The notes under the pieces are model-generated. The model did no database searches. It was not told the origin of the DNA and worked only from the letters and a program-made list of their open reading frames with translations. A program made the position numbers and the translations under genes. From assembly GCF_001418085.1 (NCBI RefSeq), contig NZ_LIQH01000038.1:186001-250000 (forward strand): a stretch of 64,000 nt of DNA. The letters run 5' to 3'. Of the stretch, positions 42,639 through 52,527 are shown piece by piece. Positions within the stretch are counted from its first letter, which is position 1; each line of letters starts with the position of its first letter. Origin of the DNA: Lacinutrix algicola. Lineage in GTDB: Bacteria > Bacteroidota > Bacteroidia > Flavobacteriales > Flavobacteriaceae.

Positions 42639-44543
42639 TTAATTTAAATGAGAAAGGGTATAGGTATTTGTTTTTGTAATGCTAATAATATTGTACTCTA
42701 ACAATTCTTTCAATTGCTTGTTAATGTTTTCTTCAGAAAAACTAAGACTCTCGAACAAAGCTCTCGAAGAGAGTTCACCATGCTCTAATGCCTTAATGAT
42801 TTCTTTTTTTATATCTGTAGGAACTGCTTTTTTTAATGACTTTCTAGTAATACAAACTGAACAAATTCCGCAGTCTTTAACTTGGGTTTCTTCAAAATAG
42901 GAGAGGAGTTGTACACTTTTACAAATGTCATCATTATTAGAATAATTTAAAACAGATAGTACCTGCTTTTCTTTTAAGGCATTTTGTTGTTTAATAACTT
43001 TAGCAATTCTATTGATGGTTTTCTCATCTTCTCGTGGCACTAAATAAGTGATTTGAGCATCGGTTTTAGAATGTTTTAAAGTAATAATTTCAGCTTTTTC
43101 AAGTAGCATTAAAGCTTCTATTATTTTGTCCTCACTTGTAGAGGTCTTTTCTGCCATTAACGCAGTGTTAATTTTAGTTTCCTGTTCAAAAGCGCCTCCG
43201 TAAGTTCGTAATATAGATTTTGCTATAATACTTATTTGAGGATGAGTTTCTAAATAACTAAAGAGAGCATTATTACTAACTTTAAAAAGTACTTGTGTAC
43301 TGTTTTTAAACAGTTTAGTTAAGGTAATGATACTTGTTCTGTCTAATATAAGTATTGCATTGTAGGCTAGAAGTGTGTTAAACCCGTAGGTTTTACAAAA
43401 CCTATTAAAATTAAAATCGAAAGTTTCGTCTTGTCCTTCTCCATAAGGGACTTGAAAATAACTACTTAATTTTCTGTATACTTTTTTTATAAAATCGACT
43501 TGTGGTAATACTTTTAAAAACTGATTCCTTACTAGTAATTCGTCACTCTTATTTTTTAAAATAACAGCAAAAGCTTTGTTTCCATCTCTACCAGCACGGC
43601 CAGCTTCTTGAAAATAACTTTCTAAACTTTCTGGTAAATTTAAGTGAATAACCGATTTAACATCTGGTTTGTCTATTCCCATTCCAAAAGCATTGGTGGC
43701 AACCATAACTAGTTTTTTGTTATTCATCCAGCTTTCCAAAGCCTTATCTTTTTCTATATTTGTTAATCCGCCATGATAGAACGTAGCAGAAAACCCATTG
43801 CTTTCTAGAAAACTTGAAATATCTTGAGTCGCTTTTCTATTACGCACATAAACTATGGATGATGCTCTGTTTTTTGTTAGTATGGTTTTAAGTCTGTAGA
43901 GTTTATCTTCTTCGGTAAACGTCATATAAGCCAAATTAGACCTTGAAAACGATTGCCTAAATACTTTTGGGCTAATAAAATCGAGCTCTTTTATAGTGTC
44001 TTCTACTACTTCTGGAGTTGCACTTGCTGTTAAAGCAATTACATTTACGGTAGGTTGTAACTCTCTTAATTTAACAATGTTTTTATAGCTTGGTCTAAAG
44101 TCGTTTCCCCATTGGCTAATGCAATGTGCTTCGTCTACTGCAATAAGGTTTACATTCATTAACCTTATGCGATCTTGTACAATATCTTGTTGTAAACGCT
44201 CTGGCGAAAGGTATAGAAATTTGTAATTGCCATAAATACAATTATCTAATTTTGTGTCTAACTCTTTATAAGATATTCCGCTAGTTAAAGCCATGGCCTT
44301 AATACCTTTATTTTGTAGGGATTGTACTTGATCTTTCATCAAGGCAACTAGTGGAGACACTACAATACAAATACCTTCTTTTACTAAAGCAGGTACTTGA
44401 AAGCAAACCGATTTTCCTCCGCCTGTTGGTAATAAGGCAAAGGTGTCCTCACCTTCTAAAACCGAGTTAATAATTTCTTCTTGTAACGGTCTAAATGAGG
44501 TGAATTTCCAATAACGTTCTAATATGTTAATAGGATGATTCAA
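42639..44543 (-). CDS. recQ: ATP-dependent DNA helicase RecQ
   Basis: This 634-residue 3'-5' helicase has Walker A GGGKS (41-45), motif II DEAH (137-140) followed by CISQWG, and motif VI region QEAGRAGRDG. The RecQ zinc-binding region near CGICSVC and a winged-helix segment follow. The C-terminus lacks an obvious HRDC domain and ends in a second HTH-like region. It starts 6 bp after the preceding ATPase gene. Confidence 0.93.
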   Translation of the reverse strand: MNHPINILERYWKFTSFRPLQEEIINSVLEGEDTFALLPTGGGKSVCFQVPALVKEGICIVVSPLVALMKDQVQSLQNKGIKAMALTSGISYKELDTKLDNCIYGNYKFLYLSPERLQQDIVQDRIRLMNVNLIAVDEAHCISQWGNDFRPSYKNIVKLRELQPTVNVIALTASATPEVVEDTIKELDFISPKVFRQSFSRSNLAYMTFTEEDKLYRLKTILTKNRASSIVYVRNRKATQDISSFLESNGFSATFYHGGLTNIEKDKALESWMNNKKLVMVATNAFGMGIDKPDVKSVIHLNLPESLESYFQEAGRAGRDGNKAFAVILKNKSDELLVRNQFLKVLPQVDFIKKVYRKLSSYFQVPYGEGQDETFDFNFNRFCKTYGFNTLLAYNAILILDRTSIITLTKLFKNSTQVLFKVSNNALFSYLETHPQISIIAKSILRTYGGAFEQETKINTALMAEKTSTSEDKIIEALMLLEKAEIITLKHSKTDAQITYLVPREDEKTINRIAKVIKQQNALKEKQVLSVLNYSNNDDICKSVQLLSYFEETQVKDCGICSVCITRKSLKKAVPTDIKKEIIKALEHGELSSRALFESLSFSEENINKQLKELLEYNIISITKTNTYTLSHLN

Positions 44544-44549
44544 ATGATG

Positions 44550-45158
44550 CTATAATGCTTTAACAACGTCTATAATATAATCTGCTCTGGCTTCAATAGA
44601 GCCAAATGGTACGTCTCTTAAATCGTAACCGCTTTCTGTATAGGTATCTAAAAGTTTTTCGTGTATTTCTAATGCTTGATCGAAATTTTCATAACGCTCA
44701 CTATCTGTTGTGAAAATTTCTTGCCAAGGTGCTAAAATAAATATAGAATCGTATTTATGATCTTTACATGCTTCAGTAAAAAAATCGGGATAAGTATCAC
44801 CTTTAAAATCCATGTAAGCTGGAATATCTGGAATACCTCTGTCTAGAAAAACAAACTCATTATCACTTTCTAATGCATCGCTATGTTGCATAACTCTACC
44901 TTCTAATAGTAATTCGCTAAACTGTATAGGGTCGGTGAGAAAAAGCTGTTCAATGCCTTTTTCTCTTGCTTCTAGAATTATTTGTCTAGAAATTTCTTCA
45001 AAACAAGTAAAGCCTCTTTTTGTTAATTCGTTAATTATTGAGGTTTTTCCACTTCCCGGTCCTCCGGTTATAACAATTGTTTTTGTATTCAATTTATAGT
45101 ATATTTTTAACAAATTAGTAAATGCTTTTCTTTTACAAGCAAAACTTACATCTTCCAC
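44550..45158 (-). CDS. AAA family ATPase, probable nucleotide/kinase-like P-loop protein
   Basis: This protein of up to 202 residues has a P-loop GGPGSGKTS, then FEEISRQIILE and FLDRGIPDIPAYM, a pattern of small ATPases related to NadR-type kinases. The substrate is unknown. The ATG at 45158 adds 22 residues before the core; a TTG at 45092 would begin at NTKTIVITGGPG as in relatives, and is a likely alternative start. It precedes recQ by 6 bp. Confidence 0.75.
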   Translation of the reverse strand: MEDVSFACKRKAFTNLLKIYYKLNTKTIVITGGPGSGKTSIINELTKRGFTCFEEISRQIILEAREKGIEQLFLTDPIQFSELLLEGRVMQHSDALESDNEFVFLDRGIPDIPAYMDFKGDTYPDFFTEACKDHKYDSIFILAPWQEIFTTDSERYENFDQALEIHEKLLDTYTESGYDLRDVPFGSIEARADYIIDVVKAL

Positions 45159-45340
45159 TTTATAAACGTACCAATTGCTATATTAATAAGAAAAACAAAG
45201 ATATTAAAGTAAAAAAGGCAAGCTTTTAGGCTGAAAACAAAAACGATAAGAATTCGATGTAAAATTCGGAATAAAAAAGGTATAAAAAAAATGCAAGGAT
45301 AACTTATCTTTGCTAACCATATTTAAAACTAATAAGTTTA

Positions 45341-45634
45341 ATGAGTAAAGAAGAAAACCCAGAAGCATTTTACGCGAAATTAAAAGATCAATTATTAGAG
45401 ACAACGCAATGGCCATCGGAATATTTGTATAAATTTATTGTGCTTTCAGATTTACAAAAAATAGCAGAAATTGAAGCTATTTTTGACTTTTCTGGAGCTG
45501 TAATAAAGACGAAAGAGTCAAGTAATGGCAAGTATACAAGTGTTTCTATTAATGTTAGAATGGAAGATCCAGATGCTATTGTAGCGAAATACATTGAAGT
45601 TGGAGAAAAAGTAGAAGGAGTAATTTCTCTATAA
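45341..45634 (+). CDS. DUF493 family protein
   Basis: This 97-residue protein has the DUF493 (YbeD-like) pattern (WPSEYLYKFIV, IEAIFDFSGAVIKTKESSNGKY and TSVSINVRMEDPDAIVAKY). The family is a small ferredoxin-like fold of unknown activity, probably regulatory. It is preceded by a short AT-rich region divergent from the ATPase gene. Confidence 0.82.
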   Translation: MSKEENPEAFYAKLKDQLLETTQWPSEYLYKFIVLSDLQKIAEIEAIFDFSGAVIKTKESSNGKYTSVSINVRMEDPDAIVAKYIEVGEKVEGVISL

Positions 45635-45880
45635 TTTATCCGTTATAATAAATATAGTTTAAATTAATTGCTATTAAATGTTAGCTGTTTTTTATTCTTT
45701 TAATTTTAAGAATCTAAGTATAGTAAGGGTTATAGTTGCTTTTTTTTATTCTGAAATGAAAAGAAATAGAAACTAATATAATTGATTATTTTGAAGTTTA
45801 TTTGGTGTAAAACTATAAACAATTTTGTATTTTGCGAAAGCATTAGATACTTCGATGCAACACATTAAATCTACACAATT

Positions 45881-46549
45881 TTGAATTTGATTGACGATAT
45901 AGAATACAACACAGAACGTGAACACTTAATTATTCCTGAGTATGGAAGACACGTTCAAAAAATGGTAAACTTTGCAAAAAGCAGAGAAACTAAAGAAGAA
46001 CGCAATAAAGTTTCAAAAGCAATTATTGCTGTAATGGGAAACTTACAGCCACATTTGCGTGATGTACCAGATTTTCAGCATAAGCTTTGGGATCAATTAT
46101 TTATTATGGCTAACTTTGAGTTAGATGTAGATTCACCTTACGAAAAGCCATTAAAAGAAGTTCTTGAAGAACGTCCTGAAACTTTAGAATATCCTCAAAA
46201 TTTTCCTAAATATCGTTTCTACGGTAATAATATTAAAACCATGATAGATGTAGCTGTTTCATGGGAAGAAGGTGACTTAAAAGAGGCTTTATTGTACACC
46301 ATTGCAAATCACATGAAAAAGTGTTTTTTAAATTGGAATAAAGACACAGTAGAAGATTATGTGATTTTTAATCATTTATTCGAATTATCTAATGGAGCAA
46401 TAGACTTAAAAGATTCTAAAGAAGCTTTAACTGATTCTGCAAGCTTATTAAAGTCTAGTGCAAAAAAGAAGTACACTAATACTTCTAACAAAAAAGGATA
46501 TCAAAAGAAAACGAACAACAACTCAAATCGAGGTAAAAAGCGATACTAA
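45881..46549 (+). CDS. DUF4290 domain protein
   Basis: This 222-residue protein has the Bacteroidota-specific DUF4290 pattern (IEYNTEREHLIIPEYGRHVQ) and a basic C-terminal tail (KKGYQKKTNNNSNRGKKR). The start is TTG at 45881; it gives the family's N-terminus and no better ATG lies upstream. The function is unknown. It sits 9 bp upstream of murA and is conserved there, so a link to cell-wall synthesis is possible. Confidence 0.82.
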   Translation: MNLIDDIEYNTEREHLIIPEYGRHVQKMVNFAKSRETKEERNKVSKAIIAVMGNLQPHLRDVPDFQHKLWDQLFIMANFELDVDSPYEKPLKEVLEERPETLEYPQNFPKYRFYGNNIKTMIDVAVSWEEGDLKEALLYTIANHMKKCFLNWNKDTVEDYVIFNHLFELSNGAIDLKDSKEALTDSASLLKSSAKKKYTNTSNKKGYQKKTNNNSNRGKKRY

Positions 46550-46558
46550 AAATAAGAA

Positions 46559-47875
46559 ATGGGTACATTTATAATAGAAGGCGGTCATCAATTAAAAGGA
46601 GACATCCAACCTCAAGGCGCAAAAAACGAAGCATTACAAATATTATGTGCTGTATTACTAACTCAAGAAGTGGTAACAATTAATAATATTCCAGATATTA
46701 TTGATATTAATAAGCTTATTTCTCTTCTAGAAAATTTAGGTGTAAAAGTTAAAAAGCTTGGAGAAGGATCTTATTCTTTTCAAGCTGATGCTATAGACTT
46801 AGATTATATGCAAACTGCCGATTTTAAAAGAGATGGTAGTGGATTACGAGGTTCTATTATGATGGTTGGACCATTATTAGCTCGTTTTGGGAAAGGATAT
46901 ATTCCTAAACCAGGAGGAGATAAAATTGGTCGTCGTCGTTTAGATACGCATTTTGAAGGCTTTATAAATTTAGGCGCTAAATTTAGATACAACAGAGAAG
47001 ACTATTTTTATGGTGTTGAAGCCGATAAATTAGTTGGTACAGACATGCTTTTAGATGAAGCTTCTGTAACTGGTACAGCAAATATTGTAATGGCTGCAGT
47101 TTTAGCAGAAGGTACAACAACAATATACAACGCAGCTTGCGAGCCTTACTTACAACAGCTATGTAAGATGCTTAATAGAATGGGAGCTAAAATATATGGT
47201 GTTGGTTCTAACTTATTAACTATAGAAGGTGTAGATGCATTAGGTGGTACAGACCATACTATGCTTCCAGATATGATTGAAATAGGAAGTTGGATTGGCT
47301 TAGCTGCTATGACAAAAAGTGAGTTAACCATTAAAAACGTAAGCTGGAAAGATTTAGGACAAATACCAAATGTATTTGCTAAATTAGGAATCACTCTAGA
47401 GAAAAAAGGAGACGATATTTATATTCCTGCTCACAAAGAAGGTTACGAAATACAAAATTATATCGACGGTTCTATTCTTACTATTGCCGATGCTCCTTGG
47501 CCTGGTTTTACTCCAGACTTATTAAGTATCGTGCTAGTAGTAGCAACACAAGCAAGAGGTGAAGTATTAGTACATCAGAAAATGTTTGAAAGTCGTTTAT
47601 TCTTTACAGATAAACTTATTGATATGGGAGCAAAAATTATTCTTTGCGATCCACATAGGGCTACGGTAATGGGACACGATTTTAAATCTCAATTAAAAGC
47701 AACAACAATGGTATCTCCAGATATTAGAGCTGGAATCTCATTATTAATTGCTGCTTTGTCTGCAAAAGGAATATCTACTATTCATAATATTGAACAAATT
47801 GATAGAGGTTACCAACACATTGTTGAGCGTTTACAGCGTATTGGAGCTAAGATTACTAGAGTAGAAGGGAATTAA
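46559..47875 (+). CDS. murA: UDP-N-acetylglucosamine 1-carboxyvinyltransferase (MurA)
   Basis: This 438-residue enzyme performs the first committed step of peptidoglycan synthesis, transferring enolpyruvate from PEP to UDP-GlcNAc. Signatures are AKNEALQIL (22-30), RGSIMMVGPLLARFG and DGSILTIADAPWPGFTPDL. The catalytic loop reads KPGGDKIGRRR, so the usual cysteine (Cys115 of E. coli) is Asp121. That substitution is known to give fosfomycin resistance in other bacteria. It ends at a strong terminator. Confidence 0.95.
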   Translation: MGTFIIEGGHQLKGDIQPQGAKNEALQILCAVLLTQEVVTINNIPDIIDINKLISLLENLGVKVKKLGEGSYSFQADAIDLDYMQTADFKRDGSGLRGSIMMVGPLLARFGKGYIPKPGGDKIGRRRLDTHFEGFINLGAKFRYNREDYFYGVEADKLVGTDMLLDEASVTGTANIVMAAVLAEGTTTIYNAACEPYLQQLCKMLNRMGAKIYGVGSNLLTIEGVDALGGTDHTMLPDMIEIGSWIGLAAMTKSELTIKNVSWKDLGQIPNVFAKLGITLEKKGDDIYIPAHKEGYEIQNYIDGSILTIADAPWPGFTPDLLSIVLVVATQARGEVLVHQKMFESRLFFTDKLIDMGAKIILCDPHRATVMGHDFKSQLKATTMVSPDIRAGISLLIAALSAKGISTIHNIEQIDRGYQHIVERLQRIGAKITRVEGN

Positions 47876-47930
47876 CAATTTGCTTTAATTAAGGCTTAAA
47901 ATAGCTAGCTATTTTATATAAAAAAAGACA

Positions 47931-47966
47931 TTAGAATTAATTCTAATGTCTTTTTTTTTTTTTTTC
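47931..47966 (+). terminator. Terminator of murA
   Basis: AAAAAAGACATTAGAATT and AATTCTAATGTCTTTTTT form an 18-bp perfect palindrome followed by further T bases (a run of about 16). It lies 56 bp after the murA stop. Confidence 0.85.
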
Positions 47967-48045
47967 TAAAAACACGTTGTTCTAAAATATTTAAAAAGTA
48001 ACTAACGTGTTATGTTTAATGTGATTGAAGGCAAGATTTTAAACA

Positions 48046-48093
48046 GAAAAAAAGCAAGCTATATGTGTATACATAATTAAACTTGCTTTTTTA
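48046..48093 (-). terminator. Terminator of the 48130-49581 gene
   Basis: AAAAAAAGCAAG and CTTGCTTTTTT form a stem around a 23-base loop. On the minus strand it ends in T and lies 37 bp after the stop. Confidence 0.6.
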
Positions 48094-48129
48094 TTATAGT
48101 TTCAGTACTGTTAAATACTAAAAGTATTT

Positions 48130-49581
48130 TTAATTTTTATTGGTAACTTCTTCGGTTTCGCATCCAAATAGGCTTTTTTCCATAATTAGTTTGCTAACAC
48201 CTTCTGGTAACAATGCTTGCCAACCGTCTTCACCTTTATTAATCATGCTTAACACTTTTCTAGAAAAAATGCTAAGAGTAGATGGATCGTAATCTGTAAT
48301 ATCTACTACTTTACCATTGTATTTAAAGAACTTATAAAGTTCTTTCATACGTGGATGTACTTTTAAGTTATCACTTGTAGTTAGAGTACCATCTTCATTT
48401 TCCATTGGATATAAATACACACGTAAATCTTTAAAAAAGAGTTTACCAAAGGCTTCAAGTATTCCGCCACTTAAATGTCTGTAATATTTCTCGTCGAAAA
48501 TATCTACTAAGTTATTTACTCCCATTGCTAAGCCCATTCTAGCTTTAGAGTATTGAGAGAAGTATTCTACAAGTTTATAGTATTCTTGAAAATTAGATAT
48601 TAATACCGTTTGGCCTAAAGAGCATAGTAATTTAGCACGATCCATAAAATCTTGCTCATCTATTTCTCCTTCTGCTCTAAGGTTAGATAAAGTGATTTCA
48701 AAAATAACTTGCGTTTTCTCTTCGTCTACTTTATTTTCTTTTAAAAACATGTCTAAAGACTTTTTATACATGTCCATATTTACTTTAGTAACAGGTCTAA
48801 AACTACCACGTAGTGTAAGTATGTTACGTTTGTAAAGGACTCTTGCTGGTAAAACGTTATTTCCGTCTGGAGCAAACATTACAGCATCTGTCATTCCGTT
48901 TTTAACAAGTTGTAAACTCATTAAACGGTTATCTACATTCTCGAAAACAGGACCAGAGAAATTAATAGTATCAATTTCTAATTGGTCTTTATCCAAGTGA
49001 TCGTATAAATAACGTAGTAATTTTTTAGGTTCGTTATACTTATAAAAGGCACCATAAATTAAATTTGTACCTAATTTACCCAAAGTTTCTTGTTGTAAAC
49101 GTGCATCGTTTTCTTTAAAACGAATATGTAAAACAATCTCGTTATATTCTTGGTCTGCATCTACTTGGTATTTAATACCAACCCAACCGTGTCCTTTGTA
49201 TTTTTTAGCAAAATCTATAGTTGCCACCGTATTGGCGTAACTAAAAAACATTTTATGAGGATGTTTATCTCTAGTAATACGCTGCTCTGTTAGGTTCATT
49301 TCATGATCCAACATTTTACGTAAACGTGCTTCTGTAACGTAGCGCTTATCGTCTTCAATACCATAAATGGCATCACTAAAATCTTTATCGTAAGCAGACA
49401 TCGCTTTGGCTATGGTTCCAGAACCACCACCGGCTCTAAAAAACTGACGAACAGTTTCTTGACCAGCACCAATTTCGGAAAAAGTTCCGTAAATATTCTC
49501 GTTTAAATTAATACGAAGTGCTTTGTCTTTAATCGAAGGAATAGATTCTATATTCTTATCTCCTTTAAGTGTGATTTCCAT
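48130..49581 (-). CDS. Conserved flavobacterial protein of unknown function
   Basis: This 483-residue protein is strongly conserved in Flavobacteriia but I cannot assign a function. It has no signal peptide. Its N-terminal segment LRINLNENIYGTFSEIGAGQ and FFRAGGGSGTIAKAMSAYDK are striking conserved motifs rich in glycine, which could bind a nucleotide. Annotations seen for relatives are inconsistent, so I leave it unnamed. It is monocistronic and divergent from the MBL hydrolase gene, 91 bp apart. Confidence 0.75.
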   Translation of the reverse strand: MEITLKGDKNIESIPSIKDKALRINLNENIYGTFSEIGAGQETVRQFFRAGGGSGTIAKAMSAYDKDFSDAIYGIEDDKRYVTEARLRKMLDHEMNLTEQRITRDKHPHKMFFSYANTVATIDFAKKYKGHGWVGIKYQVDADQEYNEIVLHIRFKENDARLQQETLGKLGTNLIYGAFYKYNEPKKLLRYLYDHLDKDQLEIDTINFSGPVFENVDNRLMSLQLVKNGMTDAVMFAPDGNNVLPARVLYKRNILTLRGSFRPVTKVNMDMYKKSLDMFLKENKVDEEKTQVIFEITLSNLRAEGEIDEQDFMDRAKLLCSLGQTVLISNFQEYYKLVEYFSQYSKARMGLAMGVNNLVDIFDEKYYRHLSGGILEAFGKLFFKDLRVYLYPMENEDGTLTTSDNLKVHPRMKELYKFFKYNGKVVDITDYDPSTLSIFSRKVLSMINKGEDGWQALLPEGVSKLIMEKSLFGCETEEVTNKN

Positions 49582-49672
49582 AGTTTAGCATTGATTTTAC
49601 TTGCATACAAAGGTATTAAATAACTAAAGCAAACAAAAAAATATCTTACTTTTGTGAGAAATAACACAAATA

Positions 49673-50440
49673 GTGAAAATTACATTTTTAGGTACAGGAA
49701 CTTCTCAAGGCATACCAGTTATTGGTAGTACTCATCCTGTTTGCTTAAGTGCCAATTCTAAAGATAAGCGCTTGCGTGTTTCTATATTAGTAGAGTGGAA
49801 AGACAATACGTTTGTTGTGGATTGTGGACCAGATTTCAGGCAACAAATGTTACGTGCTAATCCAGAAAGAATAGATGCCGTAATCTTTACTCACGAACAT
49901 GCAGACCATACTGCTGGATTAGACGATATTCGTCCCTTTTTTTTTAAACAAGGAGATATAGATATTTATGCTCATAATCGTGTTCTAGGGCAGCTACAAC
50001 AGCGGTTTGAATATATTTTTACATCTGAAATAAAGTATCCTGGTGTACCAAACCTTATTCAAAATGAAGTAAAAAATGAACCATTTACTATTAATAATTT
50101 AGAGATTATTCCTATTGAAGGACTTCATTATAAATTACCTGTTTTTGGATATCGTTTTGGTAACTTTGCTTACCTAACAGATATGAAAACCATTGCTGAG
50201 GCAGAAATGCTAAAGCTTCAGAATTTAGATGTTTTGGTAATTAATGCTTTAAGAGAAAAAGAGCATATTTCGCATTTTAATTTAGATGAAGCATTAGCTA
50301 TGATTTCAAAATTAAAACCTAAAAAGGCATACTTAACACATATTAGTCATTATTTAGGATTTCATGACGAAGTACAACAAAAATTACCCAAAAACGTTTT
50401 TTTAGCTTACGATGAGCTTACAATTAACATTTCTAACTAA
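49673..50440 (+). CDS. MBL-fold metallohydrolase (PhnP-like)
   Basis: This 255-residue metallo-beta-lactamase-fold enzyme has the zinc motif THEHADH (73-79) and a later HISHYLGFHDE region, like the PhnP/cyclic phosphodiesterase group. The start is GTG at 49673, which gives the family start MKITFLGTGTSQGIPVI. The likely substrates are cyclic nucleotides or phosphodiesters. Confidence 0.82.
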   Translation: MKITFLGTGTSQGIPVIGSTHPVCLSANSKDKRLRVSILVEWKDNTFVVDCGPDFRQQMLRANPERIDAVIFTHEHADHTAGLDDIRPFFFKQGDIDIYAHNRVLGQLQQRFEYIFTSEIKYPGVPNLIQNEVKNEPFTINNLEIIPIEGLHYKLPVFGYRFGNFAYLTDMKTIAEAEMLKLQNLDVLVINALREKEHISHFNLDEALAMISKLKPKKAYLTHISHYLGFHDEVQQKLPKNVFLAYDELTINISN

Positions 50441-50477
50441 TATTTTTTATTAAAACCCACTTAATTTATTTACTATT

Positions 50478-50978
50478 ATGAAGAATCGCATTTTTATGTA
50501 TTTGTTTATATTTTCAGTTTTATTACTATTATTCAATTATATTAATTCGAAAAAAATATTTGATGATAGCAATGTCAGAGTTGCAAACTCTAAAGAACAA
50601 GTAGTAAAATATAGAGATTCAATTTTAACTTTAAAAGATGAAATTCACAATCTTTCTCAGTTTAGTTTTGATTATAACGATCATTCTTATGACTATTTTT
50701 TAAAGCAAGGTTACGACGTAGAACAATTAATGACTACTGTTAAAGACGCTTTATACGCTCAAAACGAGTACAAAGGCGAGCAACATCCATTAGTCCCTTA
50801 TGTTTCTACAACAGGCAGAAAAATTTTAATAAACTCTATTAGAGTTTTAAACCATAAATGGATTATTGCCGATTTTACCGATGGACAACTTTGGGGCGAA
50901 ATGTTAGTGGTTTATTCGCTTAACGACGAAGGAGAACTTAATTTTAGAGTTTCAGAATCGTTATTGAATCCTCTTTAA
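50478..50978 (+). CDS. Unknown protein with N-terminal membrane anchor
   Basis: This 166-residue protein has one N-terminal hydrophobic segment (residues about 5-23) that would anchor it in the membrane, a short coiled coil (about 40-58) and a folded C-terminal domain (KHKWIIADFTDGQLWGEMLV region) of unknown function. It follows the MBL hydrolase gene on the same strand, 37 bp apart, possibly in one transcript. Confidence 0.7.
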   Translation: MKNRIFMYLFIFSVLLLLFNYINSKKIFDDSNVRVANSKEQVVKYRDSILTLKDEIHNLSQFSFDYNDHSYDYFLKQGYDVEQLMTTVKDALYAQNEYKGEQHPLVPYVSTTGRKILINSIRVLNHKWIIADFTDGQLWGEMLVVYSLNDEGELNFRVSESLLNPL

Positions 50979-51139
50979 TTTATAATAAAAATGTTCTTTT
51001 GTTTTGAAGAGTTATTAAAGATAATTTTGTCTAATACATTGACGTAAGACTATAATTTCACCTTTTTCTTTAGAAAATCATGAACGATTTATAATTAGTT
51101 AAGGTCTTTAAGTTTAAAGTAAAAAGATTTTTGTTGTAA

Positions 51140-52348
51140 TTAATCGATCCAAAAGTCTGGTTGTATGTTAGATGAAAACGCCGTACAGTCTCCACATTGC
51201 GGTTTTACAATAGAATAAGTGAGACCTTCTTTGTCTACAAATTTATAATTTCTGAACTCTAGAAATTGATATAATTCGACACGTTCATTTAAATCAGTAG
51301 GATCAGCACTTGTTGAATTATCTAAATAATCAAAGGCTAATACAGGGCATTCATAAAAGTAACCGGGCTGATTAAGATCTAAATCGACATAATCAAAGTA
51401 AATACGTTTTTTTGTAATTGATGCAACATCAAAAAAACCAAGTACTTTCTCCTTAGTATTGGAAACTGAGTACACATTACTTTGTATATAGCCTGGTTGA
51501 TTAGAAGATAGAATACTTGAAGTATCACCTAACTCTTTAATGGTGTTGTAGTAAGAATAAGACTCTAAGTTTTGCGTTATTTGAGTAACAATAATACTGT
51601 ATCTTTCTAATAGTTTTGATGTATTTTTGTCCATGGATATTATAGGAAAGCGCGAAATGATATTAGAATCTAGTTCTGAACTCGAGGCTTGAATAATATC
51701 TACTGATGCATTAGTGGTAAAACAAATTCTCTCTTCTTGTTCTCTTGGTGTAAGTTCTATATTATATAAAATGTCACCGTTAATTTCTTCAAAGTCAATA
51801 ATGTTTGCGTCATATTCTGTGTAAAAAGGAGCTATTATTTTATATGTTTCTTCCCAAAAATACCTGTAATATTGTGTGTTGTTTTCGGTTCCATCAGCAT
51901 CTAAAAAGATTGTTATAGTTTCATTATTTACAACTTCAGGATATAAATTAGAAATTTCTGCTACAGGCGTTAACATAGTGGCATTAGATTGGTAATTTTC
52001 TCCACTTTCCGTTGTTATATGTAATATGTAATCGCGTGCTGGTTCTGCTTGAAATTCAACATTAGAAACATATATGCCATCTGCGTTTTGCGTAAAGGTA
52101 ATTACGTTTTGTAAATTATCTTCAATATATACGTTAGCATTATCTTCTAATACTTGTTCTGTAGCCTCTAAATAGTATGTTCTAGATAAGTTTACTTCTT
52201 GTATTTTTAACTCGTTTGTAATGGTTGATTCTACAACTAGTACACTTTCAAAAGCTTCGGTTTCAAGAGGAATTTCTTCTCTACAACTAAAACTAATTGA
52301 TAGTACTAAAACAATTAAAGAAAGGTATATATATTTAATGTTTTTCAT
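51140..52348 (-). CDS. DUF4249 lipoprotein (second copy of TonB receptor operon)
   Basis: This 402-residue lipoprotein has the lipobox SFSC at about residues 19-22. It matches the DUF4249 family, which accompanies TonB-dependent receptors in Bacteroidota. It is clearly homologous along its full length to the product of 54252-55493 in the same operon (for example EVNLSRTYYLE and CGDCTAFSSNIQPDFWID near the C-terminus). It is probably a surface-exposed accessory subunit of the receptor. The last gene of the operon. Confidence 0.82.
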   Translation of the reverse strand: MKNIKYIYLSLIVLVLSISFSCREEIPLETEAFESVLVVESTITNELKIQEVNLSRTYYLEATEQVLEDNANVYIEDNLQNVITFTQNADGIYVSNVEFQAEPARDYILHITTESGENYQSNATMLTPVAEISNLYPEVVNNETITIFLDADGTENNTQYYRYFWEETYKIIAPFYTEYDANIIDFEEINGDILYNIELTPREQEERICFTTNASVDIIQASSSELDSNIISRFPIISMDKNTSKLLERYSIIVTQITQNLESYSYYNTIKELGDTSSILSSNQPGYIQSNVYSVSNTKEKVLGFFDVASITKKRIYFDYVDLDLNQPGYFYECPVLAFDYLDNSTSADPTDLNERVELYQFLEFRNYKFVDKEGLTYSIVKPQCGDCTAFSSNIQPDFWID

Positions 52349-52527
52349 CTTTTAAATTTTAAGTAATTATTTAAACAGGAATAACTACAAATAGAGGTTG
52401 ACAGTTTTTAAATAGTCTTTTTCTTTATAAATAGAGATAATTATTAAGACCTAAAACTTAATGTTTTTATTGGTAATAAGTGTTTCTACTTTTGATAAAG
52501 AATTTTAAATTCGTGATTAAATCTTCT

